From Natrinema altunense (GTDB taxonomy: Archaea > Halobacteriota > Halobacteria > Halobacteriales > Natrialbaceae), in the NCBI RefSeq assembly GCF_000731985.1, contig NZ_JNCS01000006.1, positions 62,001-126,000 of the forward strand: DNA of 64,000 bases, read 5' to 3'. The notes below the pieces were generated by a model that was given only the letters and a program-made list of their open reading frames with translations, was not told where the DNA came from and searched no databases. The first letter of the stretch is position 1, and every line of letters starts with the position of its first letter. The translations under genes and the position numbers were made by a program. Below are positions 1-8,453 of the stretch, piece by piece.

Positions 1-930
1 GATGCCTTTCCGGTTCAGGTATTCCGGCGGTCCGGAGAGCACGAGCAGAGCGCGCTCGGTGCCTTCGATCTCACAGGGGAGGGTGAGCCGGCCGAGCGCG
101 GCCTTGCGGACGAGACTGGTGATGCGGTTGGTCGTGTTCGCGGCGTCTAAGTCGTCGTCCGACCCGCCGTCGTCGCCGGTGAACCGCGAGAGCAACCCGC
201 CGCCCGAACTCAGTTCGACTTCCTCGGAGGCGTAGCCGACAGTGGAGACGCCGCCGCCCGAGAGCGTGTTGATGATCTCCGAGGAGTCGACGACGCTCTC
301 GGCGACCTCTTGGCCGTCGCCGACCTCGCCGGCACCGAAGAGGATACCGAAGCGGCGGACGATTTCCTCGTTGATCTGTTCGTAACCGCCCTCGACGGAC
401 TCGCCGGTCTGTCGCCAGGAGTCGTTGTCGAAGACGAGCAGGTTGTCGACTTCGCGAACGAACGTCTGGAAGGAACGCGCCGCGTTGAGCGTGTAGATCC
501 CGCCTTCGTCGGTCCCCGGCAGGACGCCGAGCCCGTAGACGGGGATCGTGTAGATCCGCTTGAGGTGTTTCGCGAGGACCGGCGCACCGCCCGATCCGGT
601 ACCGCCGCCCATTCCGGACACGATCAGGAAGGCGTCGACCTCGTGGGTCGGGATCTGATCGATCGCGTTCTGGACCTCGTCGATGTCCTCCTCGGCGACT
701 TCCGCGCCGAGTTCGTTGTCAGCACCCACGCCGTGGCCCTTGACCCGGGCCTGGCCGATGAGTACGCGATTCTCCTGTGGAATATTGTCCAGACCCATGA
801 GGTCCGCTTTCGCGGAGTTGACAGCGATCGCTGCCCGGACGATTCCGCTACCCGTCCGATCGTCGTAATCGAGGAACCGATCGACGATTTTGCCACCGGC
901 CTGTCCGAATCCGATCATCGCCAGCTTCAT
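1..930 (-). CDS. cetZ: CetZ tubulin/FtsZ-superfamily GTPase (3' end outside window)
   Basis: Tubulin-superfamily cytoskeletal GTPase of the archaeal CetZ group, which acts in cell shape and motility rather than in the division ring. The first 310 codons are present; the C-terminus lies beyond base 1. The N-terminus MKLAMIGFGQAGGKIVD is the CetZ nucleotide-binding start, and the tubulin signature GGGTGSGGAP is at about residues 107-116. The start at 930 is the first ATG after a TATA-like element. The N-terminal sequence looks more like CetZ1 than CetZ2, but paralogue assignment needs a tree. No partner gene is visible. Family call is confident. Confidence 0.95.
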   Translation of the reverse strand, partial: MKLAMIGFGQAGGKIVDRFLDYDDRTGSGIVRAAIAVNSAKADLMGLDNIPQENRVLIGQARVKGHGVGADNELGAEVAEEDIDEVQNAIDQIPTHEVDAFLIVSGMGGGTGSGGAPVLAKHLKRIYTIPVYGLGVLPGTDEGGIYTLNAARSFQTFVREVDNLLVFDNDSWRQTGESVEGGYEQINEEIVRRFGILFGAGEVGDGQEVAESVVDSSEIINTLSGGGVSTVGYASEEVELSSGGGLLSRFTGDDGGSDDDLDAANTTNRITSLVRKAALGRLTLPCEIEGTERALLVLSGPPEYLNRKGI

Positions 931-974
931 TGTTTGTCAGGGGGCTCCGTTGGATTGGAAACAGTGCAATGGAG

Positions 975-984
975 GATATAAATC
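975..984 (-). promoter_or_regulatory. TATA-like promoter element of cetZ
   Basis: On the minus strand the element reads GATTTATATC, about 45 bases before the cetZ ATG, which would give a leader of roughly 15-20 bases. Position and composition are the only evidence. Confidence 0.45.
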
Positions 985-1161
985 TTGTGCAAATCTGACT
1001 GTCTCTATTACGTCACTATTGGGGCGAACTGGCCGAATTGAAGCCGTTACGCGCCGGTTTTATCCTCCAGTAAACAAATCTTACTCGGTCGGTACCGATT
1101 AGCCACAATTATATTCCGTCCGAACATTCGTCTCGGCCGACCGTAAGAGCGAGCAGCGAAC

Positions 1162-2082
1162 TCACGCCGTCTCCGACCGTGTCCGGCGGTGATCGGTTCC
1201 GTCGAGGCCGAGATACGAACCGAGCGTTCGCAGATCCGCCGGATCGCGGCCGAACGCGGTCACGTCGTTGTCCGCAACCGTGTTGTCGAACTCGAGCGAG
1301 CGGGCCTGATCGGGGCCGAACGGGACGAACGGCAGCGAGTCGACCGCCGAGAGGCCGACCTTCGCAAGCCCCATCGGGATCGGGACGATCGTGACGGCTT
1401 TCCCCTCGGCCGCGTAGACCAGTTTCGTGACGTCCGCGAGCGTGGTGATCTGTGGCCCGGCGAGCTCGTAGGTTTCGCCGACGTGAGCGTCGTCCTCGAG
1501 CACGTCGGCCAGCATGGGGACGAGATCGCCGACCCAGATCGGCTGGAAGCGCGTCTTCCCGCCGCCGGGTAACCCCGTCACGTACGGCGTCGTCAGTGTT
1601 TTCGTGAACTCGACGAACTCGCCGCCGTCGCCGAAGACGACCGACGGGCGGACGATCGTCCACTCGAGTCCGGACCCCCTGACCACCGCCTCGGCCCGTC
1701 CCTTGGCGCGGATGTACGCCGTGTCACCGTTCGGGTCGGCACCGAGCGCGCTCATCTGGAGGAACCGAGAGACGCCGCCGGCGTCGGCGGCACGAACGAG
1801 GTTCTCGGTGCCCCCGAGGTGGACCGCCTCGTGGCTCGGCCCGCCGCGAGGTTCGTAGAGCGGCGAGAGCGAGACGAGGTTGACGACGGCGTCGTGGTCC
1901 GCCACCGTGTCGGCGATCGACTCGTAGGCGCTGATGTCGCCGACCGCCGACGCGACGCCGTCGGGGAGTCCCGCGTCGTCCGGGGAGCGAGAGAGCGCCG
2001 TCACCGCGTGGCCGCGCTCGACCAGTTCCGCACACAGGGTCGTCCCGATGAAGCCGCTGCCGCCGGCAACGAGAACGTTCAT
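1162..2082 (-). CDS. NAD(P)-dependent epimerase / NDUFA9-like SDR protein
   Basis: Extended/atypical short-chain dehydrogenase of 306 residues. The Rossmann dinucleotide motif GGSGFIGTTL sits at residues 7-16. The sequence resembles the complex-I NDUFA9/39-kDa-like and NAD-dependent epimerase group: YIRAKGRAEAVV carries the Tyr-x3-Lys-like position, followed by a WTIVRPSVVFGDG segment. Substrate cannot be predicted. A TATA-like CTATTTATCG lies about 27 bases before the ATG, so the transcript is probably leaderless. It is divergent from thymidylate kinase and stands alone. Confidence 0.85.
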   Translation of the reverse strand: MNVLVAGGSGFIGTTLCAELVERGHAVTALSRSPDDAGLPDGVASAVGDISAYESIADTVADHDAVVNLVSLSPLYEPRGGPSHEAVHLGGTENLVRAADAGGVSRFLQMSALGADPNGDTAYIRAKGRAEAVVRGSGLEWTIVRPSVVFGDGGEFVEFTKTLTTPYVTGLPGGGKTRFQPIWVGDLVPMLADVLEDDAHVGETYELAGPQITTLADVTKLVYAAEGKAVTIVPIPMGLAKVGLSAVDSLPFVPFGPDQARSLEFDNTVADNDVTAFGRDPADLRTLGSYLGLDGTDHRRTRSETA

Positions 2083-2193
2083 ACGAGGGATATGACCCTG
2101 TAGCGATAAATAGGTGGGCGGCTACGTGGTAAGGCAGTGCGGGGCCGGGCCGATTGTGCTACATCTAAATAGCGCTCTCCACGAGGTGGGACC

Positions 2194-2799
2194 ATGCTGG
2201 TCACGCTCGAGGGACTGGACGGCAGCGGCAAGACGACGGTCTGGGAGTCCCTGCAGGACCGGTTCTCCGACGCCGTGTTCACGCGCGAGCCCACGGACGA
2301 TTCCTGGTACGGCGACGCCGTCTACCGCTCGATCGAGGACGACGACGCCGACCCGCTGGCGGAACTGTTCCTCTACACCGCCGATCACGCCGCACACCTC
2401 TCGCGGGTGATCGAACCCGCCCTCGAGCGCGGTGATCTCGTGATCTCCGATCGCTACTCGGACTCCCGGTTCGCCTATCAGGGCGCGACGCTCGCGGCGG
2501 CCGACGGCCACGCCCTCGACGATCCGCTCGAGTACGTCGTCGACATCCACCGGCCGTTCTCGATCGACCCGGGGCTGACGATCTACCTCGATCTCGATTC
2601 CGAGACCGCCGCCGAGCGAGCGGGGACGACGAACAAGTTCGAGCGAGCGGCGTATCTCGAGTCGGTCCGCGAGAACTACGAGCGACTGATCGAGCGCGAC
2701 CCCGACCGCTTCGTTCGGGTCGACGCGACGCAGTCGCCGGACGCGGTGCTCGAGGACGTGACGGACGCGCTCACAGCGGCAGTAGAATCGTTCGAATAA
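2194..2799 (+). CDS. tmk: Thymidylate kinase (dTMP kinase)
   Basis: Phosphorylates dTMP to dTDP for DNA precursor synthesis in the cytoplasm. The protein is 201 residues, normal for the family. Walker A is [11 protein letters not shown] at residues 5-15, and the DR-Y substrate motif is [14 protein letters not shown] around residues 86-99. A TATA-like CATCTAAATAG about 28 bases before the ATG supports leaderless transcription. It is followed by a RAM-domain gene with its own promoter. Confidence 0.93.
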   Translation: MLVTLEGLDGSGKTTVWESLQDRFSDAVFTREPTDDSWYGDAVYRSIEDDDADPLAELFLYTADHAAHLSRVIEPALERGDLVISDRYSDSRFAYQGATLAAADGHALDDPLEYVVDIHRPFSIDPGLTIYLDLDSETAAERAGTTNKFERAAYLESVRENYERLIERDPDRFVRVDATQSPDAVLEDVTDALTAAVESFE

Positions 2800-2907
2800 T
2801 CGCCTCGTTCGGCCGCTCACCGTCTTGACCACCCGCGTTTTCGATTCGACTGTCGTTGCTCGAGTTGGGCAAAGGCTTTAGTCGTGATAGGGTGTACCAC
2901 ACCGCCG

Positions 2908-3138
2908 ATGGTCCACGCGTTCATCATGGTGAAGACGGCCGCCGGAAAGTCCGAGGGGCTGCTCGCGGAGATCGCCGACCTCGAGTCGGTCGCCGACGCC
3001 CACATCGTCGCGGGCAACTACGACATCATCGCGGAGGCCGACGCGCCGGAGGTCTACGACGTGTTGCAGACCGTTTCCTCGAGCATTCAGGGTCTCGGCG
3101 GCGTCACTGACACGAAAACGTACATCGCGATGGGGTAG
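2908..3138 (+). CDS. Lrp/AsnC ligand-binding (RAM) domain protein, stand-alone
   Basis: A 76-residue protein made only of the Lrp/AsnC effector-binding (RAM) domain, with no DNA-binding helix-turn-helix. The DAHIVAGNYDIIAEAD and TKTYIAMG segments are typical. I chose ATG 2908 over an upstream GTG at 2884 because the homologous start MVHAFIMVK matches the second copy at 4074 and a TATA-like CTTTAG lies about 30 bases upstream. RAM-only proteins bind small molecules, often amino acids, or partner with full Lrp regulators. Its paralogue lies on the far side of trkA. Confidence 0.85.
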   Translation: MVHAFIMVKTAAGKSEGLLAEIADLESVADAHIVAGNYDIIAEADAPEVYDVLQTVSSSIQGLGGVTDTKTYIAMG

Positions 3139-3266
3139 GGGTCAGCGACCGACCCTGCGGAACGGATCTCGCGGCCGTCGGCACGGCGACCGAATCCGAC
3201 TCGCCGTCACACGCCCCCGCTCGAGTCGCTCGGCTCGGCCGAACACGCCCTATGGTAGCTGGGGAC

Positions 3267-3275
3267 AAACTTATT
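3267..3275 (+). promoter_or_regulatory. TATA-like element before trkA
   Basis: AAACTTATT lies about 30 bases before the trkA ATG, the usual distance for a leaderless haloarchaeal transcript. The trkA start and the following RAM gene would share it. Confidence 0.45.
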
Positions 3276-3300
3276 CACCGGGGCCGGCGTACCCCTGTGC

Positions 3301-4074
3301 ATGCGGTTCGTGATTATCGGGGCTGGACGGGTCGGTCTGCGCACAGCACGCGTCTTGCGTGACGAGGGCCACGAGGTGACGATGGTCGAACGCGACGAGC
3401 CGACGCGCAGGCGCGCCCGCGATCAGGGGTTTGCCGTCGTCGACGGTGACGGCTCCCGGGAAGCCGTCCTCGAGGAGGCTGACATCACGGCGGCCGACGC
3501 TCTCGGGGCGCTGACCGGCGACCTCAACGTCAACTTCACCGCCTGCATGATCGGGAACCACTACGAGTGTCGGACCGTCATGCGGATCGACGAGGCCTAC
3601 CGCGAGGGGATCTATCGCAAGTACGCCGACCAGGTCGACGAGATCATCTATCCCGAACGGCTCGGGGCGATCGGCGCGAAAAACGCCCTGCTCGGCGGGA
3701 CGATCCGCGCGATCGCCGATATCGCACCGCATCTGCAGGTCGTCGAACTCACGATCACCGACGCGGCTCCCGTCAACGGGTACACGATCAGCGAGTTGCA
3801 CCTGCCCGCCGACGCCACCGTCCTCGCCTTCGGCAAGGGCGAGGCTCCCCTCGAGATCCCCACCGAGGACCTCTCGCTCGAGGACGGCGACCGGCTCGTC
3901 GTCCTCGCGGACTTCGACGTCCTGAGCGACGTCCGCCAGCTGTTGGTCGGCGAGACGGCGGCGCTCGCGGCCGCGAACGCGGGCACGGGTTCGAGTTCGG
4001 CGGCCACGGAACTGCTCGAGACGGAGCCGGAGCGCGATTCGGAGAGCGACTCCGACACCGGAGGTGTCAACTGA
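3301..4074 (+). CDS. trkA: TrkA-type K+ transport regulator (TrkA-N and TrkA-C domains)
   Basis: NAD-binding regulatory subunit of a Trk/Ktr-type potassium transporter, cytoplasmic face of the membrane. TrkA-N (RCK-N) covers about residues 1-120, beginning MRFVIIGAGRVGLRTARVL with the GxGxxG nucleotide motif. TrkA-C covers about 137-220. A low-complexity Ser/Glu/Asp tail ends the 257-residue protein. No membrane subunit (TrkH) is in the window. The stop codon overlaps the start of the next gene (TGATG), so the two are co-translated; the partner is a RAM-domain protein. Confidence 0.9.
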   Translation: MRFVIIGAGRVGLRTARVLRDEGHEVTMVERDEPTRRRARDQGFAVVDGDGSREAVLEEADITAADALGALTGDLNVNFTACMIGNHYECRTVMRIDEAYREGIYRKYADQVDEIIYPERLGAIGAKNALLGGTIRAIADIAPHLQVVELTITDAAPVNGYTISELHLPADATVLAFGKGEAPLEIPTEDLSLEDGDRLVVLADFDVLSDVRQLLVGETAALAAANAGTGSSSAATELLETEPERDSESDSDTGGVN

Positions 4075-4304
4075 TGGTCACAGCGTTCGTCATGATCAAG
4101 GCGAACACGGGCGAGGCGGATCGGCTCAGAGACAGTATCGAATCGATCGACGGCGTTCGGTCGGCTCACATCGTGGCCGGCGATGTCGACCTCATCGCGA
4201 AAGCGATCGTCGAGACACCTGCCGAAGTCAAGGAGATCGCGGCCACCCACGTCCAGTCGATCGAGGGCGTCGAGGACACGCAGACGTACATCGCGATGGA
4301 CTAG
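4074..4304 (+). CDS. Lrp/AsnC ligand-binding (RAM) domain protein, coupled to trkA
   Basis: A second 76-residue RAM-only protein (MVTAFVMIKANTGEADRL...), clearly paralogous to the one at 2908: both share SAHIVAG/DAHIVAG and end in TQTYIAMD or TKTYIAMG. Its ATG overlaps the trkA stop by one base, indicating translational coupling. A role as small-molecule sensor associated with potassium uptake is inference from this coupling only. It has no helix-turn-helix, so it cannot bind DNA alone. Confidence 0.87.
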   Translation: MVTAFVMIKANTGEADRLRDSIESIDGVRSAHIVAGDVDLIAKAIVETPAEVKEIAATHVQSIEGVEDTQTYIAMD

Positions 4305-4602
4305 AGACGAAGTTTTGCGCTGCGGGCGCGCCGAAGGCGCGCCCTCGGCAAAAATTCGATTAAAAGCACTCCTCCTTCCGTTCCGTGACGCGTCGCGTCA
4401 CTCGGCTCACGGCTCCGCCGTTCGCCTATTCGCGGCGCGTAGCGCCGCGCACTCCACATCAGTCGTCGGCCCGCTCGCTCCCTTCGGTTGCTCGCGGTGA
4501 GTGTCGGGTAAGCGCCTGCCCTCCCCCGAGTCGTGTGGCTCTCGCTGTCGCTCGAGCCACACTCCCGGCCACAGCAGACGATCCTGATCCACAAGCAGTG
4601 GC
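4305..4602. repeat. Convergent intergenic region with four short perfect hairpins
   Basis: No gene is seen in this 298-base gap between convergent genes. It holds four inverted repeats: 4324-4344 (9-bp arms, GAA loop), 4385-4401 (GTGACGC arms, 3-base loop), 4431-4449 (8-bp arms, GTA loop) and 4533-4562 (GTGTGGCTC arms, 12-base loop). Three have 3-base loops. Some probably serve as transcription terminators for the two converging units, but the number and regularity also resemble haloarchaeal dispersed palindromic repeats. Confidence 0.7.
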
Positions 4603-5142
4603 CTACATCGGCATCCCGCCGCTAGTTCCGTCGCCGTCCGCGGCCTGCTGGCCCCTGTTCTGGGCGTTCTCGAGCAGCGTCGCCGCTTCGCCCTGATACT
4701 CGTAGCCGGGGATGATCCCTTGTGCGAAGGTGCCCTCGACGAACTCGATGAGGGCCTTGGCGTCCTCGACGCCGTCGGTAGCGTCCCAGGCGGTGTACTC
4801 GAGATGAACGCGCACCTCGGTGGTGTCGCGTTCGACGACCGGCTCGTCGTGAGTACTCGTGTGGGCGACGGTGAAGACGTCCGCGAGCCGTCGCTCGAGC
4901 GTTTCGAACCAGCCGTCCTCGACCGGGTCTGCGACGACCTCGTCCGCCACGGCGGCGTCGAGGGTGGGGAGGACGACGGTGATCGCAAACCGGCCATCGC
5001 GTTCTCCCTCCGCGTCGTCGGCCGTGATCGTCGTCTCGAAGACGGTCGTCGCGAGGTCGTAGCCGTCGTCGGTGCGGTCGAACGCGTCGTGGGACTCGAG
5101 TTCGCTGGCGATGGGGGTCTGACGGTCGGTCATTGGAGACAT
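4603..5142 (-). CDS. Conserved haloarchaeal protein (DUF5813-like)
   Basis: A 179-residue acidic cytoplasmic protein with no signal peptide or membrane segment. The order of blocks (FAITVVLPTLDAAV, then RLADVFTV, then EVRVHLEYTAWD, then an Ala/Gln-rich tail ending GGMPM) matches what I recall as the haloarchaeal DUF5813 family. No function is known. A second ATG at 5133 (MTDRQTP) is an alternative start and fits a TATA-like CCCTTTTTCG about 27 bases upstream better. Confidence 0.75.
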   Translation of the reverse strand: MSPMTDRQTPIASELESHDAFDRTDDGYDLATTVFETTITADDAEGERDGRFAITVVLPTLDAAVADEVVADPVEDGWFETLERRLADVFTVAHTSTHDEPVVERDTTEVRVHLEYTAWDATDGVEDAKALIEFVEGTFAQGIIPGYEYQGEAATLLENAQNRGQQAADGDGTSGGMPM

Positions 5143-5321
5143 CCACGGGCGTGGCGAAAAAGGGTGTTACGCTGTGCCGACGCCGCGTCGCTCGACGCGT
5201 ATGGCGCCGTTACCCGGTCGAGTTCGCGGGACCACGTCGGGATCGTTTCGCGAGGGAAGTGTCGCGTTTCGACCGGACACGGCCCGCATTACTACAAGGG
5301 GACCGCTCCTCTATCGGTGGC

Positions 5322-5501
5322 ATGAGACTCGACAGACACGCCGCGGAACGTCGTCGCTTCGCTCGCCTCCTCGGAACGGACGGCGCCCACGGGTCCGGAT
5401 TGCCGATCGGTGAGGCGGCTGCCGACGAGGAGGGCGAGCGAAACGCGGCCGACGGTGACGGCTCGAGCGACGACCCCGTTACGACAGTTCCCGATCGCTG
5501 A
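5322..5501 (+). CDS. Possible small ORF, unknown
   Basis: A 59-codon open frame (MRLDRHAAERRRFARLL...) with a basic N-terminal helix and an acidic, low-complexity C-terminus. It fills the gap between two divergent or convergent neighbours and overlaps the 3' end of the next minus-strand gene by 23 bases. No Shine-Dalgarno is visible and the TATA-like element is weak. It could be a real haloarchaeal microprotein or chance. Confidence 0.3.
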   Translation: MRLDRHAAERRRFARLLGTDGAHGSGLPIGEAAADEEGERNAADGDGSSDDPVTTVPDR

Positions 5502-5868
5502 GGAACGCGTCGAGCGCCGTCGCGACTTCTTCGAAGTCCTTGACGGTCAACCCGTCGGTGGTGACGAACACGCCCTCGCTGTCGTTGGTCACGCGGATCA
5601 GGAACCCGTTCTCGAAGACCCGGATCGTGTAGTCGTACGCGCCGAGTTCCGACCCCTCGTAGGCGGTCTGCGTGGTTTTGAAGCCGCGCCACTCGTGTCC
5701 GATGAACGTCGAGAGGTCGGCGTCCCGTTCCAAGTCCTCGCGGAGGTAGACCTGTTCGTAGTCGTCGCGCGTAAAGTACGTGACCGACCGGAGGCTGTCG
5801 CCGATAGCGGTCCGACAGGTGGTGACGATCCGGTCCGCCGTCTCGTCCGTGAGTATCCCGGTTGCCAT
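5479..5868 (-). CDS. Conserved haloarchaeal protein, unknown function
   Basis: A 129-residue soluble protein (MATGILTDETADRIVTTCRT...). It has an N-terminal helical part, then a probable beta-rich part with HEWRGFKTTQTAYEGSELG and GFLIRVTNDSEGVFVTTDG. The shape suggests a roadblock-like or other small alpha/beta sensor fold, but I do not recognise a named family with certainty. No catalytic motif and no signal peptide. It is a single gene between two minus-strand neighbours. Confidence 0.75.
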   Translation of the reverse strand: MATGILTDETADRIVTTCRTAIGDSLRSVTYFTRDDYEQVYLREDLERDADLSTFIGHEWRGFKTTQTAYEGSELGAYDYTIRVFENGFLIRVTNDSEGVFVTTDGLTVKDFEEVATALDAFLSDRELS

Positions 5869-5950
5869 ATCGGATCGGTCGAACGCCGATCCCTTAACCG
5901 CGGGGGCTAGTCACGGCGTGGTGAAAACGCCGACCGCGGGCGGCGATCGC

Positions 5951-7243
5951 TCAGGCCTGTTCGATCGCGCGATCGAGGTCCGCGATCACATCGTCGATGT
6001 CCTCGATCCCCACCGAGAGGCGCACGAGGTCGTCGGTGACGCCGCTGGCCAGTTTCTCCTCCTCGGTGAGTTGCTGGTGGGTCGTGCTCGCGGGGTGGAT
6101 GATCAGCGTCTTCGCGTCGCCGACGTTCGCCAGCAGGCTCGCGAGGGAGACCTCGTTACAGACCGTCTCCGCGGCGTCGTAGCCGCCCTCGAGTCCGAAG
6201 GTGATCATGCCGCCATAGCCGCCGTCGAGGTACTCCCGTGCGTTCTCGTGGGTCTCGTGGCTCTCGAGGCCGGGGTAGTTGACCCACGCCACCTTCGGGT
6301 GGTCGTCGAGGTACTCGGCCACGGCCATGGCGTTCTCGCAGTGTTTGTCCATTCGCAGCGGCAGCGACTCGAGTTTCTGGAGGGTGACCCAGGCGTCGAA
6401 GGGTGCCTGCTGGTTGCCCAGATCCCGCAGGCCGCGGGTGCGCGCGACGACGGCGAACGCCATGTCGCCGAACGTCTCGCGGAAGTTGATGCCGTGATAG
6501 GCCGGGTTCGGTTCGGTGATCTCGGGGTAGTCGCCGTCCTCCCAGGGGAAGGAACCGCCGTCGACTAAGATCCCGCCGACGGTCGAGCCCGCGCCGTGGA
6601 GCCACTTCGTCGTGGAGTTCCAGACCAGATCCGCGCCGTGGTCGAGGGGCCGGCAGAGATACGGCGTCGCGAAGGTGTTGTCGACGAACAGCGGCACGTC
6701 GCGGTCGTGGGCGATGTCGGCGATTCGCTCGATATCCGGCGTCACGAGCGCGGGGTTGCCGATCGTCTCGAGGTGGACGAAGGCGGTGTCGTCGTCGATG
6801 GCCTCGGCGTAGGCCTCGTAGTCGAGCGTGTCGACGAACGTGGTCTCGATGCCGCGCTTCTCGACGGTGTGTGTGAGGTAGGTGTAGGTGCCGCCGTACA
6901 GCGACGACGAGGAGACGATGTTGTCGCCGGCCTCCGCGAGGATGAACGTCGCGAGGTCGAACGCGGCCATCCCTGACGAGGTGGCGAGCGCTCCGACGCC
7001 CCCCTCGAGCGTCGCGATGCGCTCCTCTAACATCGCGTTCGTCGGGTTCATGATCCGCGAGTAGATGTTCCCCGTCTCCTCGAGGCCGAACAGGGCGGCT
7101 GCGTGGTCGGTGTCCTCGAACTCGTAGGAGGTGGTTTGATACAGGGGCGGCGCGCGAGCCCCCGTTGCCGAATCGGGGTCCTGCCCGGCGTGGATGCTGT
7201 TCGTGGCGAACTGATTCCCGTGCGAATCCGGATCGTCGCTCAT
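5951..7243 (-). CDS. metY: O-acetylhomoserine aminocarboxypropyltransferase (O-acetylhomoserine sulfhydrylase)
   Basis: PLP enzyme of the Cys/Met metabolism family that makes homocysteine from O-acetylhomoserine and sulfide, in methionine synthesis. The 430-residue length is typical of MetY. The N-terminus FATNSIHAGQDPD, the PLP-phosphate-binding SSSLYGGTYTYL, the Schiff-base lysine in WNSTTKWLHGAG and the C-terminal RLSVGIEDIDDVIADLD all fit. metX is not next to it. The ATG is preceded by a TATA-like TAGTTTTACG at about -28. Confidence 0.93.
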   Translation of the reverse strand: MSDDPDSHGNQFATNSIHAGQDPDSATGARAPPLYQTTSYEFEDTDHAAALFGLEETGNIYSRIMNPTNAMLEERIATLEGGVGALATSSGMAAFDLATFILAEAGDNIVSSSSLYGGTYTYLTHTVEKRGIETTFVDTLDYEAYAEAIDDDTAFVHLETIGNPALVTPDIERIADIAHDRDVPLFVDNTFATPYLCRPLDHGADLVWNSTTKWLHGAGSTVGGILVDGGSFPWEDGDYPEITEPNPAYHGINFRETFGDMAFAVVARTRGLRDLGNQQAPFDAWVTLQKLESLPLRMDKHCENAMAVAEYLDDHPKVAWVNYPGLESHETHENAREYLDGGYGGMITFGLEGGYDAAETVCNEVSLASLLANVGDAKTLIIHPASTTHQQLTEEEKLASGVTDDLVRLSVGIEDIDDVIADLDRAIEQA

Positions 7244-7357
7244 ACAGGGGGTATGAAACGGTGTACCGTAAAACTACTAGACGAACATATACGACGCAGT
7301 CGTTAGTTCAACCTGAGACGACTTGCGTCGGAAGTGGCTGGAAGCGCGTCCCAACCC

Positions 7358-8365
7358 CTAGAGGACGCTGACGAGGCCGAGGCTCTCGAGCAACAGCCAG
7401 CAGACGAACGCCGCGTACAGTCCCAGCAACACCCACGCTTCGCGTCGGGAAAGCGCCATTCCGGTTCGGGAAATCGCGAAGAACGAGACGGTCGCCAGGA
7501 CGAGAAAGCCCATCATCGGGACGATGTGGGCGAAGTTGATCGGCAGCGAGCCGGCCACGAGGACGCCGACCGGGACGGCGACGAGCAGGTCGAAAGTGTT
7601 GCTTCCGAGGACGTTCGCCAGCGTCACCGTCGGCCGATCGGCCCGCGCGGCCGTCAGACTGACGAACGTATCGGGCAGGCTCGAGCCGGCGGCGACGACG
7701 GTCATTCCCCAGAGGAACGACGGCGTTCCGAAGGCGTCGCCGAGGCCGATCGCCGATCGGACGAGCGCCTCGACGCCGACGACGATGAGCACCAGCCCGG
7801 CGATGAACCGACCCCACGTCCGGGCGAGCGCGATCGACGTATCGGCCGTCTCGTCGGCGTCGGCGGCGTCGAGGTACTGCGTGAACAGGTAGAGGCCGTA
7901 CAGCGCGATGGGGAATAGGGCGAGCGGCCGCGAGACCTCCCCCCCGATGCGGACGCCGACCGGATCGGCAGGATTGTAGATCACCGCGAGCGAGAACGTC
8001 AACAGCAACGATGCGACCGCGAGCATGTAAAACAGCGACTCCTTGTAGACCAGTTCGCGCGTCGTATCGATCCCGCCGCCGACGAGTACCGCGAGCCCGG
8101 GAATCACGAGGAGGTTGAACGTCGCCGAGCCGACGATCGAACCCACGCCGAGTTCGAACTCCTGGTGTAGCAGCGTCGCGAGCAACACGCTCGCCAGTTC
8201 CGGAGCACTCGAGCCCACGGCGGCGATCACGGCACCCTGTACGACCGCCGGCAGCCCGTACGCGACCGCGAGTCCGTTCGCCGACTCCTCGAGCCAGGAA
8301 CTCCCGTTCCAGACGATTCCCGTTCCGATGGCTGCCATGAGAAGCAGCGTGAGGACCTCGAGCAC
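7358..8365 (-). CDS. Sodium/calcium exchanger family (CaCA, YrbG-like) membrane protein
   Basis: Cation/Ca2+ antiporter of 335 residues with about ten hydrophobic segments in two homologous halves. Each half carries the alpha-repeat signature: AVGSSAPELASVL near residue 49 with GSIVGSATFNLLV near 76, and AAGSSLPDTFVSL near 227 with NVLGSNTFDLLVA near 250. The acidic residues (Glu/Asp after the GSS-P motif) are the usual Ca2+ ligands. Exported ion and coupling ion cannot be told from sequence. It is probably monocistronic. Confidence 0.9.
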   Translation of the reverse strand: MLEVLTLLLMAAIGTGIVWNGSSWLEESANGLAVAYGLPAVVQGAVIAAVGSSAPELASVLLATLLHQEFELGVGSIVGSATFNLLVIPGLAVLVGGGIDTTRELVYKESLFYMLAVASLLLTFSLAVIYNPADPVGVRIGGEVSRPLALFPIALYGLYLFTQYLDAADADETADTSIALARTWGRFIAGLVLIVVGVEALVRSAIGLGDAFGTPSFLWGMTVVAAGSSLPDTFVSLTAARADRPTVTLANVLGSNTFDLLVAVPVGVLVAGSLPINFAHIVPMMGFLVLATVSFFAISRTGMALSRREAWVLLGLYAAFVCWLLLESLGLVSVL

Positions 8366-8453
8366 GACCGCCCGTTCTCACGGGGATCGAATAAAACGCC
8401 CGACAGAAGTCCGGGTCGCGTCCCGGGCGACGGTCCGCGTTCCCGTGAGGCCG

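Noticed and set aside
4324-4562. Hairpin cluster as a CRISPR array
   Set aside because: The repeats differ in sequence and length, spacing is irregular, and no cas genes are present.
5322-5501. Small ORF as a certain gene
   Set aside because: Kept only at low confidence: it overlaps the 3' end of a convergent gene and lacks a clear promoter or family.
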